Shown here: piece by piece, positions 1 to 8,370 of the stretch
Position numbering within the stretch: position 1 is the first letter of the stretch
Layout: each line of letters opens with the position of its first letter
Assembly: GCA_003157485.1 (NCBI GenBank)
Contig: PMJQ01000202.1
Span: forward strand, 348-48,336
Direction of reading: 5' to 3'
Source: Ignavibacteriota bacterium
GTDB taxonomy: Bacteria > Bacteroidota > Ignavibacteria > UBA10030 > UBA6906
DNA length: 47,989 nt
The notes under the pieces: generated by a model
Told to the model about the DNA's origin: nothing
The model's input: the letters and a program-made list of their open reading frames with translations, nothing else
Database searches by the model: none
Translations under genes and position numbers: made by a program

Positions 1-986
1 TTCCTGAAATTCCAGAAACTGCGGAAGAAGTCCCTCTGACTGCCGACAGAGTCAAGCCCGGCGAAATATTCAAGCTCCCAGTCCGAGACGATGTACTTCA
101 GGTCGTCGAAGAGAATGGCCGCGCCAAGCGGGGTGCGGATCCCGCTGACGGCGTTCCAGTACTCCGACTCCGCCCCTCTCCTGTCGCCCTGGCGGAATTT
201 CAACCTGGCGAGTGAAAGACGGACGGCCTGGGGGGAGACATCGCCGGGATCGGTGAGCAGAGTTTCCAGGAGGGATTCCGCCACTTTGAGATTTCCATGC
301 CTGCGGAACATCTCCGCCTTGAAATACCGCGGCATGGACCCGGGGAGATTCCCGAGCCAGGAGATGAAGTCGGTGGAGTCTTCGGTGAGCATGAAGTATC
401 GGAAGAGCCCGTATCTTCCCGCCCTCGGGCCGACAAGGTCCGGCCTTCTCGCAATTTGCGCGGCATCCATGTCGAGCGCCCCGTCCCTGTCCCCTTCGTA
501 ACGAAGCAGGAGGGAGAACTGATACAGGACGTCCTCAAACGACGAATCCCGCCCGAGTATCCAGGTGAACAGCCTGCGGGAGTGTCCCCAGTCTCCGAAC
601 CGCGACGGGCCGGAGTAGCCGGGTTCACGGAATGCAAACGCGCCGATCTCGCGGCGGGCAACGGCGGCAATGTAGTGTGCAGGAAGGCTTTCGGGGTCGA
701 TCTCAAGGACGCGCTCCGCACGGGCGACGGCATCGTTCCACTCGCGGTCCGCAAGCGCAATCCTTCCCAGCCCGACAAGAGCGCGGATATTGTCGCTCTT
801 ATCGCCGAGGAGGGCGGAATATATTGATCTGGCGCTGTCGATATTCCCGCGCGCGAGAAGCGAGTCTGCGCGGCGGCATGCGGATTCCATGTCACCCGGG
901 GGGAAGGAGGCGCGCACGGAGCCGGGGGTTGTGCAGATTGCGACAAGCAGATATGCGGAAAGGAATCGCAGGAGAGATCGCGGCAT
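1..986 (-). CDS. secreted GWxTD-type / TPR-like protein, C-terminus outside window
   Basis: Reading the minus strand from an ATG at 986 gives an open frame that runs off the left edge (about 328 residues). The ATG lies behind GAAAGAGGTC, a fair ribosome binding site. The N-terminus (MPRSLLRFLSAYLLVAIC, then a small-residue A-R-A cleavage site near residue 26) is a typical signal peptide. The body is helical and TPR-like, for example around ALVGLGRIALADREWNDAVA and later segments with AESLLETLL and RLKFRQGDRRGAE. The last visible residues, RDFFRSFWNFR, resemble the start of the GWxTD domain found in secreted proteins of Bacteroidota/Ignavibacteria, Acidobacteria and related phyla. The function of that family is unknown. 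It lies just downstream of the terminator at 1009-1060, so it is probably transcribed separately. The GWxTD call is an inference because the diagnostic domain is cut off. Confidence 0.72.
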   Translation of the reverse strand, partial: MPRSLLRFLSAYLLVAICTTPGSVRASFPPGDMESACRRADSLLARGNIDSARSIYSALLGDKSDNIRALVGLGRIALADREWNDAVARAERVLEIDPESLPAHYIAAVARREIGAFAFREPGYSGPSRFGDWGHSRRLFTWILGRDSSFEDVLYQFSLLLRYEGDRDGALDMDAAQIARRPDLVGPRAGRYGLFRYFMLTEDSTDFISWLGNLPGSMPRYFKAEMFRRHGNLKVAESLLETLLTDPGDVSPQAVRLSLARLKFRQGDRRGAESEYWNAVSGIRTPLGAAILFDDLKYIVSDWELEYFAGLDSVGSQRDFFRSFWNFR

Positions 987-1008
987 ACTGACCTCTTTCG
1001 GGGGACCC

Positions 1009-1060
1009 AAAAGAAAAGCCTCATGCCCCCCCCTGCAGATGCAGGGGAGCAGAATGAGGC
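1009..1060 (-). terminator. intrinsic terminator closing the chemosensory operon
   Basis: On the minus strand GCCTCAT pairs with ATGAGGC and encloses a second CCCCTGCA/TGCAGGGG pairing, giving a long GC-rich hairpin (1018-1060) followed by TTTTCTTTT (1009-1017). It lies 190 bases past the stop of the small CxC protein. It is the only strong stem plus T-tract I see in the window, and it separates the chemotaxis operon from the secreted protein gene. Confidence 0.85.
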
Positions 1061-1122
1061 CATCTCAAGGAACGGTTTCCGGAGAAAAGTACCCCGGCGA
1101 ACCGAGAAAAGCAACTACGGGG

Positions 1123-1141
1123 CAAACGTGCAACGTTTGCA
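1123..1141. repeat. short perfect inverted repeat
   Basis: GCAAACGT-GCA-ACGTTTGC is a perfect 8-base inverted repeat with a 3-base loop in the 264-base gap between the chemosensory operon and the secreted protein gene. It could be an operator or a second hairpin ahead of the terminator. No T-tract follows it. Confidence 0.5.
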
Positions 1142-1250
1142 GGGACACATCCTGCTGCAGGTCCGCTGGGACCGCAGCGAGGCGTTTATCCGCCGTGCAA
1201 GGCTTTGCAGGGTACGCCCGCACGCTCTCCCTGAACCGTTGTACGCCGCG

Positions 1251-1502
1251 TCAGTCGTAGTCAAAGGAGACGGCGGACGTCCTGCCGCACCTGCACGTAA
1301 ATTCAATCTTTGCGATCCGGTCTCCTTCGCGGTGGACCAGTATATCCGGCTCGCCGTCGTCGACCGGAGCAACGACCCTGTCATCCCTGACGGCGACCGA
1401 ATCGGATTTTATCACATTCCCGCCGGTGCGGACCCCCCGGCGAAACGCCCCCTGACATGCCCCGAGGGGCGTGAATTCACCGCGTGTCGGATTGCTCTCC
1501 AT
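1251..1502 (-). CDS. small CxC-motif protein at the end of the che operon
   Basis: This 83-residue protein begins at an ATG with a near-perfect AGGAGG site about seven bases upstream, 11 bases after the stop of cheB, so it is very likely translated from the same mRNA. The C-terminal third (DRIAKIEFTCRCGRTSAVSF) has a Cys-Arg-Cys-Gly turn in a beta-rich stretch, like half of a zinc ribbon. There is no signal peptide or membrane segment. A single CxC pair would need a second subunit or partner to complete a metal site. I do not recognise a characterised family. Its position after cheA-cheB suggests an accessory role in chemotaxis signalling, but no function can be read from the sequence. Confidence 0.7.
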   Translation of the reverse strand: MESNPTRGEFTPLGACQGAFRRGVRTGGNVIKSDSVAVRDDRVVAPVDDGEPDILVHREGDRIAKIEFTCRCGRTSAVSFDYD

Positions 1503-1513
1503 CTTCCACCTCC

Positions 1514-2623
1514 TTAATCAAAGAGACGCGTCATGCCGCCCGGAATTCCGTCCAGCGGGAGTACCGCATCGGCGAGACCGTCCTCCACTGCGGCTCTCGG
1601 CATGCCGTACACAACGCAGGAATCCTCATTCTGTGCGATCACCACCCCTCCCTTTTGCTTGATACGCCTGAGCCCCTCCAGCCCGTCTTTCCCCATGCCC
1701 GTCATGATGACCCCCAGCAACGGACCGTTGAATGTCTCGACCGCCGACGAAAACATGATATCGGCACACGGCCTGTAGAGCGTCGTGGAAGGCTCGGATC
1801 GTATCGTCGCGACGACGCTTCCCCCCTTCCGGCGGAACGTCATATGCTGACCCCCCGGAGCCAGAAGCACCATCCCGGGCGCGAGAACATCCCCGTCGGC
1901 CGCCTCGCGGACATTGAGGGCGCTCAGGCTGTCGAGCCGCTCCGCGAGCGATTTTGTGAACCGGGGGGGCATGTGCTGCACGATCGCGATCCCCAGAGGA
2001 AAGTCCACACCGAGCTTCGGTATTGTCTGCAGAAGAGCAAAGGGGCCGCCGGTGGATATCCCCAGCACGACAGCCTTCAGTTTCTTCCCTGCTCCCGCCG
2101 GGATGTTCCATCCCGGCGCGGCTTGCTGACCGGGCCTCGGCGCTGAACCGGGCACGGTGCGGAGCGTGGTTCCCGGCGCGCGATTGCGGAACGGACGGCT
2201 CCGGACGATCGTCTTTACCTTGGAGATGAGCTCCTCGCGGATCTTCTTAATGTCCACGGAGACGTATGACAGCTCCTTGGGGATGAAATCCACCGCGCCA
2301 AGGTCCAGGGCATCGAGCGTCGCCTGCGCCCCCTCGCTCGTCAGCGAACTTATCATGATCACCGGAAGAGGGATTTCCTTCATGATGATCCTGAGCGCCG
2401 AGAGCCCGTCCAGCACGGGCATTTCGATGTCGAGTGTTACGAGATCCGGCCGGAACTCCCGGATCTTGTTGATGCCGTCCTGGCCGTCCCTGGCCGTCGC
2501 GACGACCTTGATCCCGGGATCGGATTCGAGCATCATGGAAATCGACTTTCTCATGAACGCCGAGTCGTCGACCACGACGACGTTAATGATCCGTGAAGGC
2601 AGAGGCGCGAGAGCGAGATTCAT
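1514..2623 (-). CDS. cheB: CheB, receptor methylesterase/deamidase with receiver domain
   Basis: This 369-residue protein has the usual CheB size. Residues about 12-130 form a receiver domain with VVVDDSAFMRK and the acceptor Asp in LVTLDIEMP. A linker rich in Pro and Ala follows, then the methylesterase domain with the catalytic Ser in GISTGGP, the His in IVQHMPP and the Asp in VIMTGMGKDG. It removes methyl groups from glutamates of chemoreceptors when phosphorylated by CheA, opposing CheR. The start has AGGAAG just upstream and lies 18 bases from the end of cheA. All catalytic residues are present, so it should be active. Confidence 0.96.
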   Translation of the reverse strand: MNLALAPLPSRIINVVVVDDSAFMRKSISMMLESDPGIKVVATARDGQDGINKIREFRPDLVTLDIEMPVLDGLSALRIIMKEIPLPVIMISSLTSEGAQATLDALDLGAVDFIPKELSYVSVDIKKIREELISKVKTIVRSRPFRNRAPGTTLRTVPGSAPRPGQQAAPGWNIPAGAGKKLKAVVLGISTGGPFALLQTIPKLGVDFPLGIAIVQHMPPRFTKSLAERLDSLSALNVREAADGDVLAPGMVLLAPGGQHMTFRRKGGSVVATIRSEPSTTLYRPCADIMFSSAVETFNGPLLGVIMTGMGKDGLEGLRRIKQKGGVVIAQNEDSCVVYGMPRAAVEDGLADAVLPLDGIPGGMTRLFD

Positions 2624-2640
2624 TCTTCCTTCTCCGTGAT

Positions 2641-4443
2641 TCAGTTCATTGATGCAAAGAGGTTCATGAACTCGACGATGTCGAGTATCATAATCACCCT
2701 GCCGTCGCCGAGTATCGTCGATCCGGCAATGCCGTGAACTTCGCGAAGGTACGCACCCATCGACTTGATAACGACCTCTTTCTGGCCGGTGAGTCCGTCC
2801 ACGATAATGCCGAGTTTCCTCTCCGCAACGCCGACAACGACGACGTAGATCCAGTCCCCGCCTGCGCCGCCGGAGGGAACGTTCAACACACGATCCAGCC
2901 GGGCGATCGGGAGAACCGCATCGCGCAGCCGAATGACCTCGCGGCCGTGAATTGTGGTAATGTCGGAGGCGCGGACTCTGACGACCTCAAGAACTGAACC
3001 CAGCGGGACCGAAAACGTCTCTTTTCCGGACTGCACGAGAAGCGCCTGGATTATCGCCAGCGTGAGGGGGAGCTTGATCGTAAAGACGCTCCCCTTGCCG
3101 ATGCCGGATGTTATCTCAATTATGCCCTTCAGGCGACCGATATTGGTTCTCACAACGTCCATCCCGACGCCGCGGCCCGAAATATTCGTCACGTTCGCGG
3201 CCATGCTGAACCCCGGAAGGAAGATGAGGTTATACGCCTCGTTGACGGACATCTCACGGGCCTGCGCCTCGGTGATCACGCCTTTCTCCACACCTTTTGC
3301 CTTCAGCCTGTCAGGGTCCATTCCCTTCCCGTCGTCCTCGATACGGATGACGATATGGTTCCCCTCGTGTTCCGCCGATACCTTGACCGTCCCCAGCGCC
3401 GGTTTGCCGGCTTTCTCGCGCACCTCCGGAACCTCGATTCCGTGATCCACGGCGTTGCGGAGTATGTGGACGAGGGGATCGGTGAGCTCTTCGATAATCG
3501 TCTTGTCGAGCTCGGTTTCTTCCCCGCTCACCTGCAGGTCAACCTGCTTCCCCGTCTCCTTCATCAGGTCGCGCACAAGCCTCGGAAGCCGGTTGAACAC
3601 CTTCGACACGGGGATCATGCGGGTTTTCATCACCGCCATCTGAAGCTCAGTCGTGACAAAATCGATCTGCGCACTCGTGGCGGCAAGCTCGCGGGCCAGA
3701 GGCATTCCCTCATTCTCCTGACCGAGATCGAACGCAATCTGCGCAAGCCGGTTCCTCCCGAGGACGAGCTCGCCCACGAGGTTCATCAGGGCGTCGAGCC
3801 TCGTCACATCCACCCGGATCGTCGTGTCCGCGGTCCTGGCATCGGCGGCGGGCTTCGCAGCCGGGGACGGATCGGCAGACGGTTCGGCAGGCCGTGGTTC
3901 CTCCGCCGGCGGCGCCGCAGAGGACGCCGGTTCCAGAGTTGACGGCGAGGCCTCCGCTTCCTCCGCCTTCGATCGCTTTTTCGGCGGCGCGGCCTTCGTT
4001 GACGGCACCGGCGCCGACTCGGCGCCAGAACCGAACGCAGGGTCCGCCGCGGCCTTCAGCTTCTCGAGTATTGCATCGAGGTCGACGTGCTCATTCTTGC
4101 GCGCCTCGATATTTCCCAGCAGAAGACGGAGGAGGTCATATGCCTCGAGCATGACGTCCATCCGGAGCGGCGTAACTGTAAGCTCGCCCTTTCGCACCTT
4201 GTTGAGGACATCCTCGAACCGGTGTGCGAGCCCCGTCATCTGGTCAAGCCCCAGGAACGAGGATGTCCCCTTCAGAGTATGCACCGCCCGGAATATCGTG
4301 TTGAGCATTTCCTTGTCGGCGATCCCCTTTTCCAGCGTGAGCAGATCCTGCCCCAGGCGCTCCAGGATCTCCCGGCTCTCCACGATGAAGCTTTCGAGGA
4401 TCTCGGCCATCTCTTCTTCAAATGCAGCGGGGCTCTCAGGCAT
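2641..4443 (-). CDS. cheA: CheA, chemotaxis histidine kinase
   Basis: I place the start at the ATG at 4443 (GAGGA site; overlaps the last codons of cheZ as ATGCCTGA), giving 600 residues; a longer upstream frame only shadows cheZ. Domains: HPt with phospho-acceptor His55 in FRAVHTLKG; a Pro/Ala/Glu-rich linker about 130-210 with no obvious P2 CheY/CheB-binding fold; P3 dimerisation (RVDVTRLDALMNLVGELVLG); the ATPase with the N box in ILRNAVDHGIE and G boxes in EDDGKGMD and GRGVGMDVV; and a CheW-like P5 domain to the end. CheA autophosphorylates under receptor control and passes phosphate to the CheY and CheB proteins encoded beside it. The lack of a clear P2 domain is the only unusual trait. 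Confidence 0.96.
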   Translation of the reverse strand: MPESPAAFEEEMAEILESFIVESREILERLGQDLLTLEKGIADKEMLNTIFRAVHTLKGTSSFLGLDQMTGLAHRFEDVLNKVRKGELTVTPLRMDVMLEAYDLLRLLLGNIEARKNEHVDLDAILEKLKAAADPAFGSGAESAPVPSTKAAPPKKRSKAEEAEASPSTLEPASSAAPPAEEPRPAEPSADPSPAAKPAADARTADTTIRVDVTRLDALMNLVGELVLGRNRLAQIAFDLGQENEGMPLARELAATSAQIDFVTTELQMAVMKTRMIPVSKVFNRLPRLVRDLMKETGKQVDLQVSGEETELDKTIIEELTDPLVHILRNAVDHGIEVPEVREKAGKPALGTVKVSAEHEGNHIVIRIEDDGKGMDPDRLKAKGVEKGVITEAQAREMSVNEAYNLIFLPGFSMAANVTNISGRGVGMDVVRTNIGRLKGIIEITSGIGKGSVFTIKLPLTLAIIQALLVQSGKETFSVPLGSVLEVVRVRASDITTIHGREVIRLRDAVLPIARLDRVLNVPSGGAGGDWIYVVVVGVAERKLGIIVDGLTGQKEVVIKSMGAYLREVHGIAGSTILGDGRVIMILDIVEFMNLFASMN

Positions 4444-5179
4444 GGTTTCCTCGCTTCCAGCGTTCAACGATCTCATCTGCGTCTTCCTGCCGGTCAGGCA
4501 TGCGGGAGTATTCCGCGTCGCCGTTGAACCGGCCGTTGGGATCGGCCGGCCGGGACTTCGTCTGTTCCGGCGGAGACGTCCTCTCCCCTTCGCTGAAGCT
4601 CTGCAGCACTTCGGCAAGGTTCATCCGGATCGATTCGATCATATGGGAAACCCCTGCGATCTGCTGGGTCGTGATATCCTGCACCTGGAGCGCCATACCG
4701 ATGTTCATCGTATCGGTCCGGAGCGCATCGAACTCGGCGTCCAGACTTGCCGGGAGCGCCAGGCATCCCGGGGATTTCCGGAATTCACACCAGCGTGCAT
4801 GCACCTCCGGATTGGACATTGCCAGCGGGGCGATGAGCGCATCCATGGCAGCAAGCCGGATCTCCCCCTCCCGGGACGCGGCACGCACCCCGACGATCGC
4901 TTTCCCGAGTGTATCCACGCGAGCCGACATCCGCTCGAGAAGATCCAGGATCTCCACGGTCGCCGACTCCGTGGCTTTCGTGACGTTGTCGAGCTGGCGC
5001 GAGGCCTTCGGGATGCTCCCGGTGCTCTCCTCGAGCGACTCCTTCACCGAATCGAGAAGGGGGATCACGCCCGAGACGACTTTCAGGAAATTGTCAAGCG
5101 AATCCCGTGCAGGCCACCCTCCGCGGGGACGGCCGCCGCGCGGAACGTGAGATTTTCTTGAAGCCTTCATGTTCAGCAC
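4436..5179 (-). CDS. cheZ: CheZ-like CheY-P phosphatase
   Basis: This 247-residue, mostly helical protein has a long helix, a region of amphipathic heptads, and near residues 161-190 the stretch GMALQVQDITTQQIAGV. In known CheZ the catalytic pair is an Asp and a Gln four residues later (D143 and Q147 in E. coli, within QDLTGQ); here they are D168 and Q172, with the same spacing. The polar, proline-rich tail ends in an acidic helix (ADEIVERW), a plausible CheY-binding tail as in enterobacterial CheZ. It would dephosphorylate CheY-P to end the motor signal. It sits between cheY and cheA and overlaps cheA by 8 bases. An alternative start is the Met at residue 4. Similarity outside the active-site helix is low, so the call rests on motif, architecture and context. 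Confidence 0.82.
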   Translation of the reverse strand: MLNMKASRKSHVPRGGRPRGGWPARDSLDNFLKVVSGVIPLLDSVKESLEESTGSIPKASRQLDNVTKATESATVEILDLLERMSARVDTLGKAIVGVRAASREGEIRLAAMDALIAPLAMSNPEVHARWCEFRKSPGCLALPASLDAEFDALRTDTMNIGMALQVQDITTQQIAGVSHMIESIRMNLAEVLQSFSEGERTSPPEQTKSRPADPNGRFNGDAEYSRMPDRQEDADEIVERWKRGNHA

Positions 5180-5210
5180 CTTTCAAGTTTGAATGGTCCC
5201 CCCCCCGCCG

Positions 5211-5603
5211 CTACGCCGCCCCGGCCCCGACTGATTTGAGAATCTGGTCGATCTTTTCCTTCAGTCCTGGAGCCGTGAAGGGCTTCACGATGTAGTTGTT
5301 GACCCGCATCTTCATCGCCTCGATGACGTCGTCCTTGTTGCCCCGCGTCGTTATCATCAATATCGGCATGTCCGCAAACTGCTCGCTCGCCCGGGCCCAT
5401 TTCACAAGATCAAGACCGCTCATCTCCGGCATGTTCCAGTCGGTAATGAGGAACTCCGCCCCCTCGCTGAGCAGTTTGGCCATGGCGTCCTTCCCGTCGG
5501 CCGCCTCAATGACGTTTTCAAAACCGATGCTCTTGAGCGTGTTTATGACGATGCGGCGCATCGTCAGCGAGTCGTCGACAATAAGAAATTTCGTCGTAGC
5601 CAT
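5211..5603 (-). CDS. cheY: CheY, single-domain response regulator (first copy)
   Basis: A 130-residue receiver domain with no output domain. It has the acidic pocket Asp10-Asp11, acceptor Asp55 in ITDWNMP, the conserved Thr in MITTRG and Lys in IVKPF. The WNMPEMSGLDLV stretch is the form typical of motor-binding CheY rather than of transcription regulators. It should carry the signal from CheA to FliM. A GGTGAAAGGAT site precedes the ATG. It lies directly before cheZ and cheA, so this copy is the better candidate for the true motor regulator of the two here. Confidence 0.93.
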   Translation of the reverse strand: MATTKFLIVDDSLTMRRIVINTLKSIGFENVIEAADGKDAMAKLLSEGAEFLITDWNMPEMSGLDLVKWARASEQFADMPILMITTRGNKDDVIEAMKMRVNNYIVKPFTAPGLKEKIDQILKSVGAGAA

Positions 5604-5645
5604 ATCCTTTCACCTTTCCACTGCAATGAGCTAAGGCCGGCGGTC

Positions 5646-6020
5646 TCAATCCGCCCAGCTTATGTACTTTGACACTTCGTATTGAATCTTCTCCAGACTG
5701 AACGGTTTCATGAGGTACGAGCTGGCCCCCACCCCCTTTCCCGTTTGGATGCTCGTGCTGTCGTCCAGGGACGAAAGGATGATGATCGGGAGCTCTTTGT
5801 ACTGCGGGTTCCCGCGGAGTGAGCGTATCAGCTCAAACCCGTCCATATTCGGCATGTTGAGATCGGTGATGACGAGATCGAACGTCCAGGACGGCAGCTT
5901 CTCGAGGGCGTCCATTCCGTCGCACGCCGCGATCACATTGAACCCCTGCATTGTCAGGGACGCGGAGACGAACTTCCGCACGGTCGCTGAATCATCGACG
6001 ACAAGTATGACTTTCCCCAT
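5646..6020 (-). CDS. CheY-like single-domain response regulator (second copy)
   Basis: This 124-residue receiver has the Asp9-Asp10 pocket, acceptor Asp53 in VITDLNMP, a Ser in IILSSLDD (replacing the usual switch Thr) and Lys in LMKPFSLEK. There is no output domain. It is clearly divergent from the neighbouring CheY, so it is not a recent duplicate. It could be a phosphate sink, a second motor ligand or an adaptation regulator, as in other systems with several CheY proteins. It lies 6 bases before the end of cheR and belongs to the same operon. Confidence 0.9.
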   Translation of the reverse strand: MGKVILVVDDSATVRKFVSASLTMQGFNVIAACDGMDALEKLPSWTFDLVITDLNMPNMDGFELIRSLRGNPQYKELPIIILSSLDDSTSIQTGKGVGASSYLMKPFSLEKIQYEVSKYISWAD

Positions 6021-6026
6021 GAGACG

Positions 6027-6938
6027 TTATTCCTTCCTGTACGCAACGGTCTTCGGAAAATTCAGGAGCTTGAACGCGGAAGAAATCCCGTGCAGGGATT
6101 CCGCGTAGCCGATGAAAAGGTACCCCCCCTTGTTCAGACTGTCATAGAGGTTTGAAACGACCTGGATCTTCGACTTGTTGTCGAAGTAGATCAGGACGTT
6201 CGCACAGAATATGATGTCGAATCCCATCATCTGCCGCATCGCCCGCTGGTCAAACAGATTCATGTGATCGAACCGCGCCAGCCGGCGGACATCCTCGTGG
6301 ACCTCGAACCGCCCCTCCCCGCAGTCGAAATACTTGTTCAGGTAGAGTTTCGGCATGTTCCGGACCGAGTACTCCCTGTAGATCCCCTTTCGCGCCGTCT
6401 CGACGACCGACGGGCTGATATCCGTCCCGACAACCTCAAAATCGAGGAGCGGAAACTTCGGCTTCAGTCTTTCCAGGTAGATCATGGAGAGTGTGTATCC
6501 CTCCTCCCCGCTGGACGAAGCGGCGCTCCAGACCCGCAGTTTGGAGCGCCCGCCCGGCCTCTTCGCCGCGACAATTTCGGGGACCAGGGTCTTCTCGAAC
6601 GCTTCAAACTGGGGTTCGTTTCTGAAAAAGAACGTCTCGTTTATTGTGATTGCGTCATAGAACGAGTGCATTTCCTCCTGGCGTCCGGTCCCGTAACGGA
6701 TCATCTGGAGGTATTCGCCGAAATCCTTCATGCCGAGTATCTGAAGACGTTTTCCGAGCCTTCCTTCAAGCAGGTATTTTTTTGAGTCCTGGAAATAGAT
6801 CCCTGTCAGCTGATAGATGAACGCCCGGATCTCAAGGTAGACCGCGTCGGTCATCTTCGGGCCCGAGGACAACCCGGTGATAATCCCGGGAGGTCGAACC
6901 AGCGACGGAGACGGGTTCTGGCGGATATCAGGGCTCAT
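6027..6938 (-). CDS. cheR: CheR, chemoreceptor glutamate methyltransferase
   Basis: This 303-residue protein has an N-terminal all-helical CheR domain (about 30-90) and a SAM-dependent methyltransferase domain. Motif I appears as RVWSAASSSGEEGYTLSM, almost the E. coli CheR form, followed by VGTDISPSVVETARKG and the YFDNKSKIQV region. It methylates receptor glutamates using S-adenosylmethionine and sets adaptation together with CheB. The ATG overlaps the stop of the HEAT-repeat gene by 11 bases, which implies translational coupling. The first 28 residues are Pro-rich and may be an extension; the Met of MTDAVYLEI is an alternative start. Confidence 0.95.
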   Translation of the reverse strand: MSPDIRQNPSPSLVRPPGIITGLSSGPKMTDAVYLEIRAFIYQLTGIYFQDSKKYLLEGRLGKRLQILGMKDFGEYLQMIRYGTGRQEEMHSFYDAITINETFFFRNEPQFEAFEKTLVPEIVAAKRPGGRSKLRVWSAASSSGEEGYTLSMIYLERLKPKFPLLDFEVVGTDISPSVVETARKGIYREYSVRNMPKLYLNKYFDCGEGRFEVHEDVRRLARFDHMNLFDQRAMRQMMGFDIIFCANVLIYFDNKSKIQVVSNLYDSLNKGGYLFIGYAESLHGISSAFKLLNFPKTVAYRKE

Positions 6939-8340
6939 CAGTCACGAATCCCTTCGCCCGGAGCACATTCTCCGCGAGCTCGCGCACCATTTCGTCCTCG
7001 TCGTTCAGGAACCGCGCGATATACACGGGGGCCCTGCTGTCCGCAATCGCGGCGATCACCTCAAGCACATGCATGCGGAGCCACGGATCGGGCTGTTCCA
7101 GTATCGCATCGAGAAACTGCACCGCCCTGTCGCCGTCCAGATGGAACATCGCATCGATGAGCGACGACCGCGCATCCTGGTCCGCCTCCTCCCACGCACG
7201 CGCAACGGCATCGAACGCGGAAGTGATGATTTCCTCGTCGTCCGGTGAACCGCCCGTGCGCATGATGGCTTTGATCCTTGCGAGCACGAGCTGTGAGAGA
7301 AGCGCAGCCTTCGCGCGGGCGCCCGTCCCCGCGCCTTCGTGAAGCGCCGCCACAAGCAGGGGGAGCGATTCGGGCCGGTCCGTGAGGGCGGAGGCAAGGA
7401 GCGCATCGACTTCAGGGACTGCGCCGTACGCATGCACCATCGCCGCCACCGATTCCGCTCCCGCGCATTCCCTGAGCCATGCCGCTGCGCTCGTGCGGAC
7501 CGCGAGATCGTCGTTGTTCAGCATGCCGGACAGGATCGGTTCAACGCCGGGAATCGCCGGGAGGCGCCGGCACGTTCTCGACGCGATCCTTGCAACGGCA
7601 TGGAGAGCCGCATCCCGGATTCCCGGAGGAATTCGCACATAGCCGCCGGTCAGACAGTCGAGCGCGTCGCCATCCCCCACTGCGCCGGCCGCCTCGACGA
7701 GACCGAGAAGGGTCAGAGGATCTTCATTGATATCCTCAAGAGCATGGCGGAGATTTGTCATCACGAAGTTGCACGAGCGGGGATCCCCGATCTTTCCGAG
7801 CGCCTCCGCCACCGCAGGGCGCGCGTACGCGTAACGACCGAACGCCTCCTCAAGCCCCGCCACCCCATCCGGACTGTGAAGATTGCCGAGCGCTTCGACC
7901 GCAGAGACGACGACGTTTTCGTCGGGATCCATAAGGAGCTCCACAACGGCACCCGCGGGCACCCGGCCCTCGACGAGACCGAGAACGTCGACAACGGCTT
8001 TCCGCACGTCGTGGTCGGGGTCCTTCAGGTACGGCAAAAGGGCCGGGATGCCCGGCTCCCCGATCTTCATGAGGAGATCGGTGGCCAGGTTGCGCGTCAC
8101 GATGTCCGGGCTGCACACGTACTCGACAACCGCGCGCGCCGCGTCGGCCCCTCCGATGACGAGGAGCGACCTGCATGCCGTATCCCGCACCCCCTTATTG
8201 GCGTCCTGAAGGGCCGCAGCAAGCGCGGCGATCGGCGCGAGGCCGCGTTCCCCGGCCAGATCCTCCGCCGCATGCCTGCGCGCATCGGAATCGTCGTCCG
8301 TGATAAGGACCGCGATGTTTCTTCTCGCTTCATCAGTCAT
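6928..8340 (-). CDS. HEAT-repeat protein in the chemosensory operon
   Basis: Starting at the ATG at 8340 (GGAG six bases upstream), this 470-residue soluble protein is built almost entirely of HEAT/PBS-lyase-like helical repeats. Visible repeat cores include DANKGVRDTACRSLLVIGG, DPDHDVRKAVVDVLGLV, DPDENVVVSAVEALGNL and, near the end, DPWLRMHVLEVIAAIADS. No signal peptide, membrane helix or catalytic motif is visible. HEAT-repeat proteins act as protein-binding scaffolds, and here the neighbours are cheR on one side and a FapA-like gene on the other, in one operon. A scaffold or sensor-binding role in the chemosensory complex is an inference. The repeats continue to the C-terminus, so the protein looks complete. 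Confidence 0.85.
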   Translation of the reverse strand: MTDEARRNIAVLITDDDSDARRHAAEDLAGERGLAPIAALAAALQDANKGVRDTACRSLLVIGGADAARAVVEYVCSPDIVTRNLATDLLMKIGEPGIPALLPYLKDPDHDVRKAVVDVLGLVEGRVPAGAVVELLMDPDENVVVSAVEALGNLHSPDGVAGLEEAFGRYAYARPAVAEALGKIGDPRSCNFVMTNLRHALEDINEDPLTLLGLVEAAGAVGDGDALDCLTGGYVRIPPGIRDAALHAVARIASRTCRRLPAIPGVEPILSGMLNNDDLAVRTSAAAWLRECAGAESVAAMVHAYGAVPEVDALLASALTDRPESLPLLVAALHEGAGTGARAKAALLSQLVLARIKAIMRTGGSPDDEEIITSAFDAVARAWEEADQDARSSLIDAMFHLDGDRAVQFLDAILEQPDPWLRMHVLEVIAAIADSRAPVYIARFLNDEDEMVRELAENVLRAKGFVTDEP

Positions 8341-8370
8341 TGACAACTCCGCGTCTACGGCGTCTCATAC

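Noticed and set aside
200-1114. 304-residue minus-strand open frame at the left edge
   Set aside because: It is Ser/Pro/Arg-rich with no domain character and overlaps in another frame the 1-986 gene, which has a signal peptide and a ribosome site.
2641-4443. P2 (CheY/CheB-binding) domain in CheA
   Set aside because: The region between HPt and P3 is a low-complexity Pro/Ala/Glu linker with no fold-like pattern, so I did not annotate a P2 domain.
4444-4617. Longer cheA start giving 58 extra residues
   Set aside because: The added peptide is Arg/Pro-rich and only reflects the overlapping cheZ frame; the ATG at 4443 has a ribosome site and the coupled overlap.
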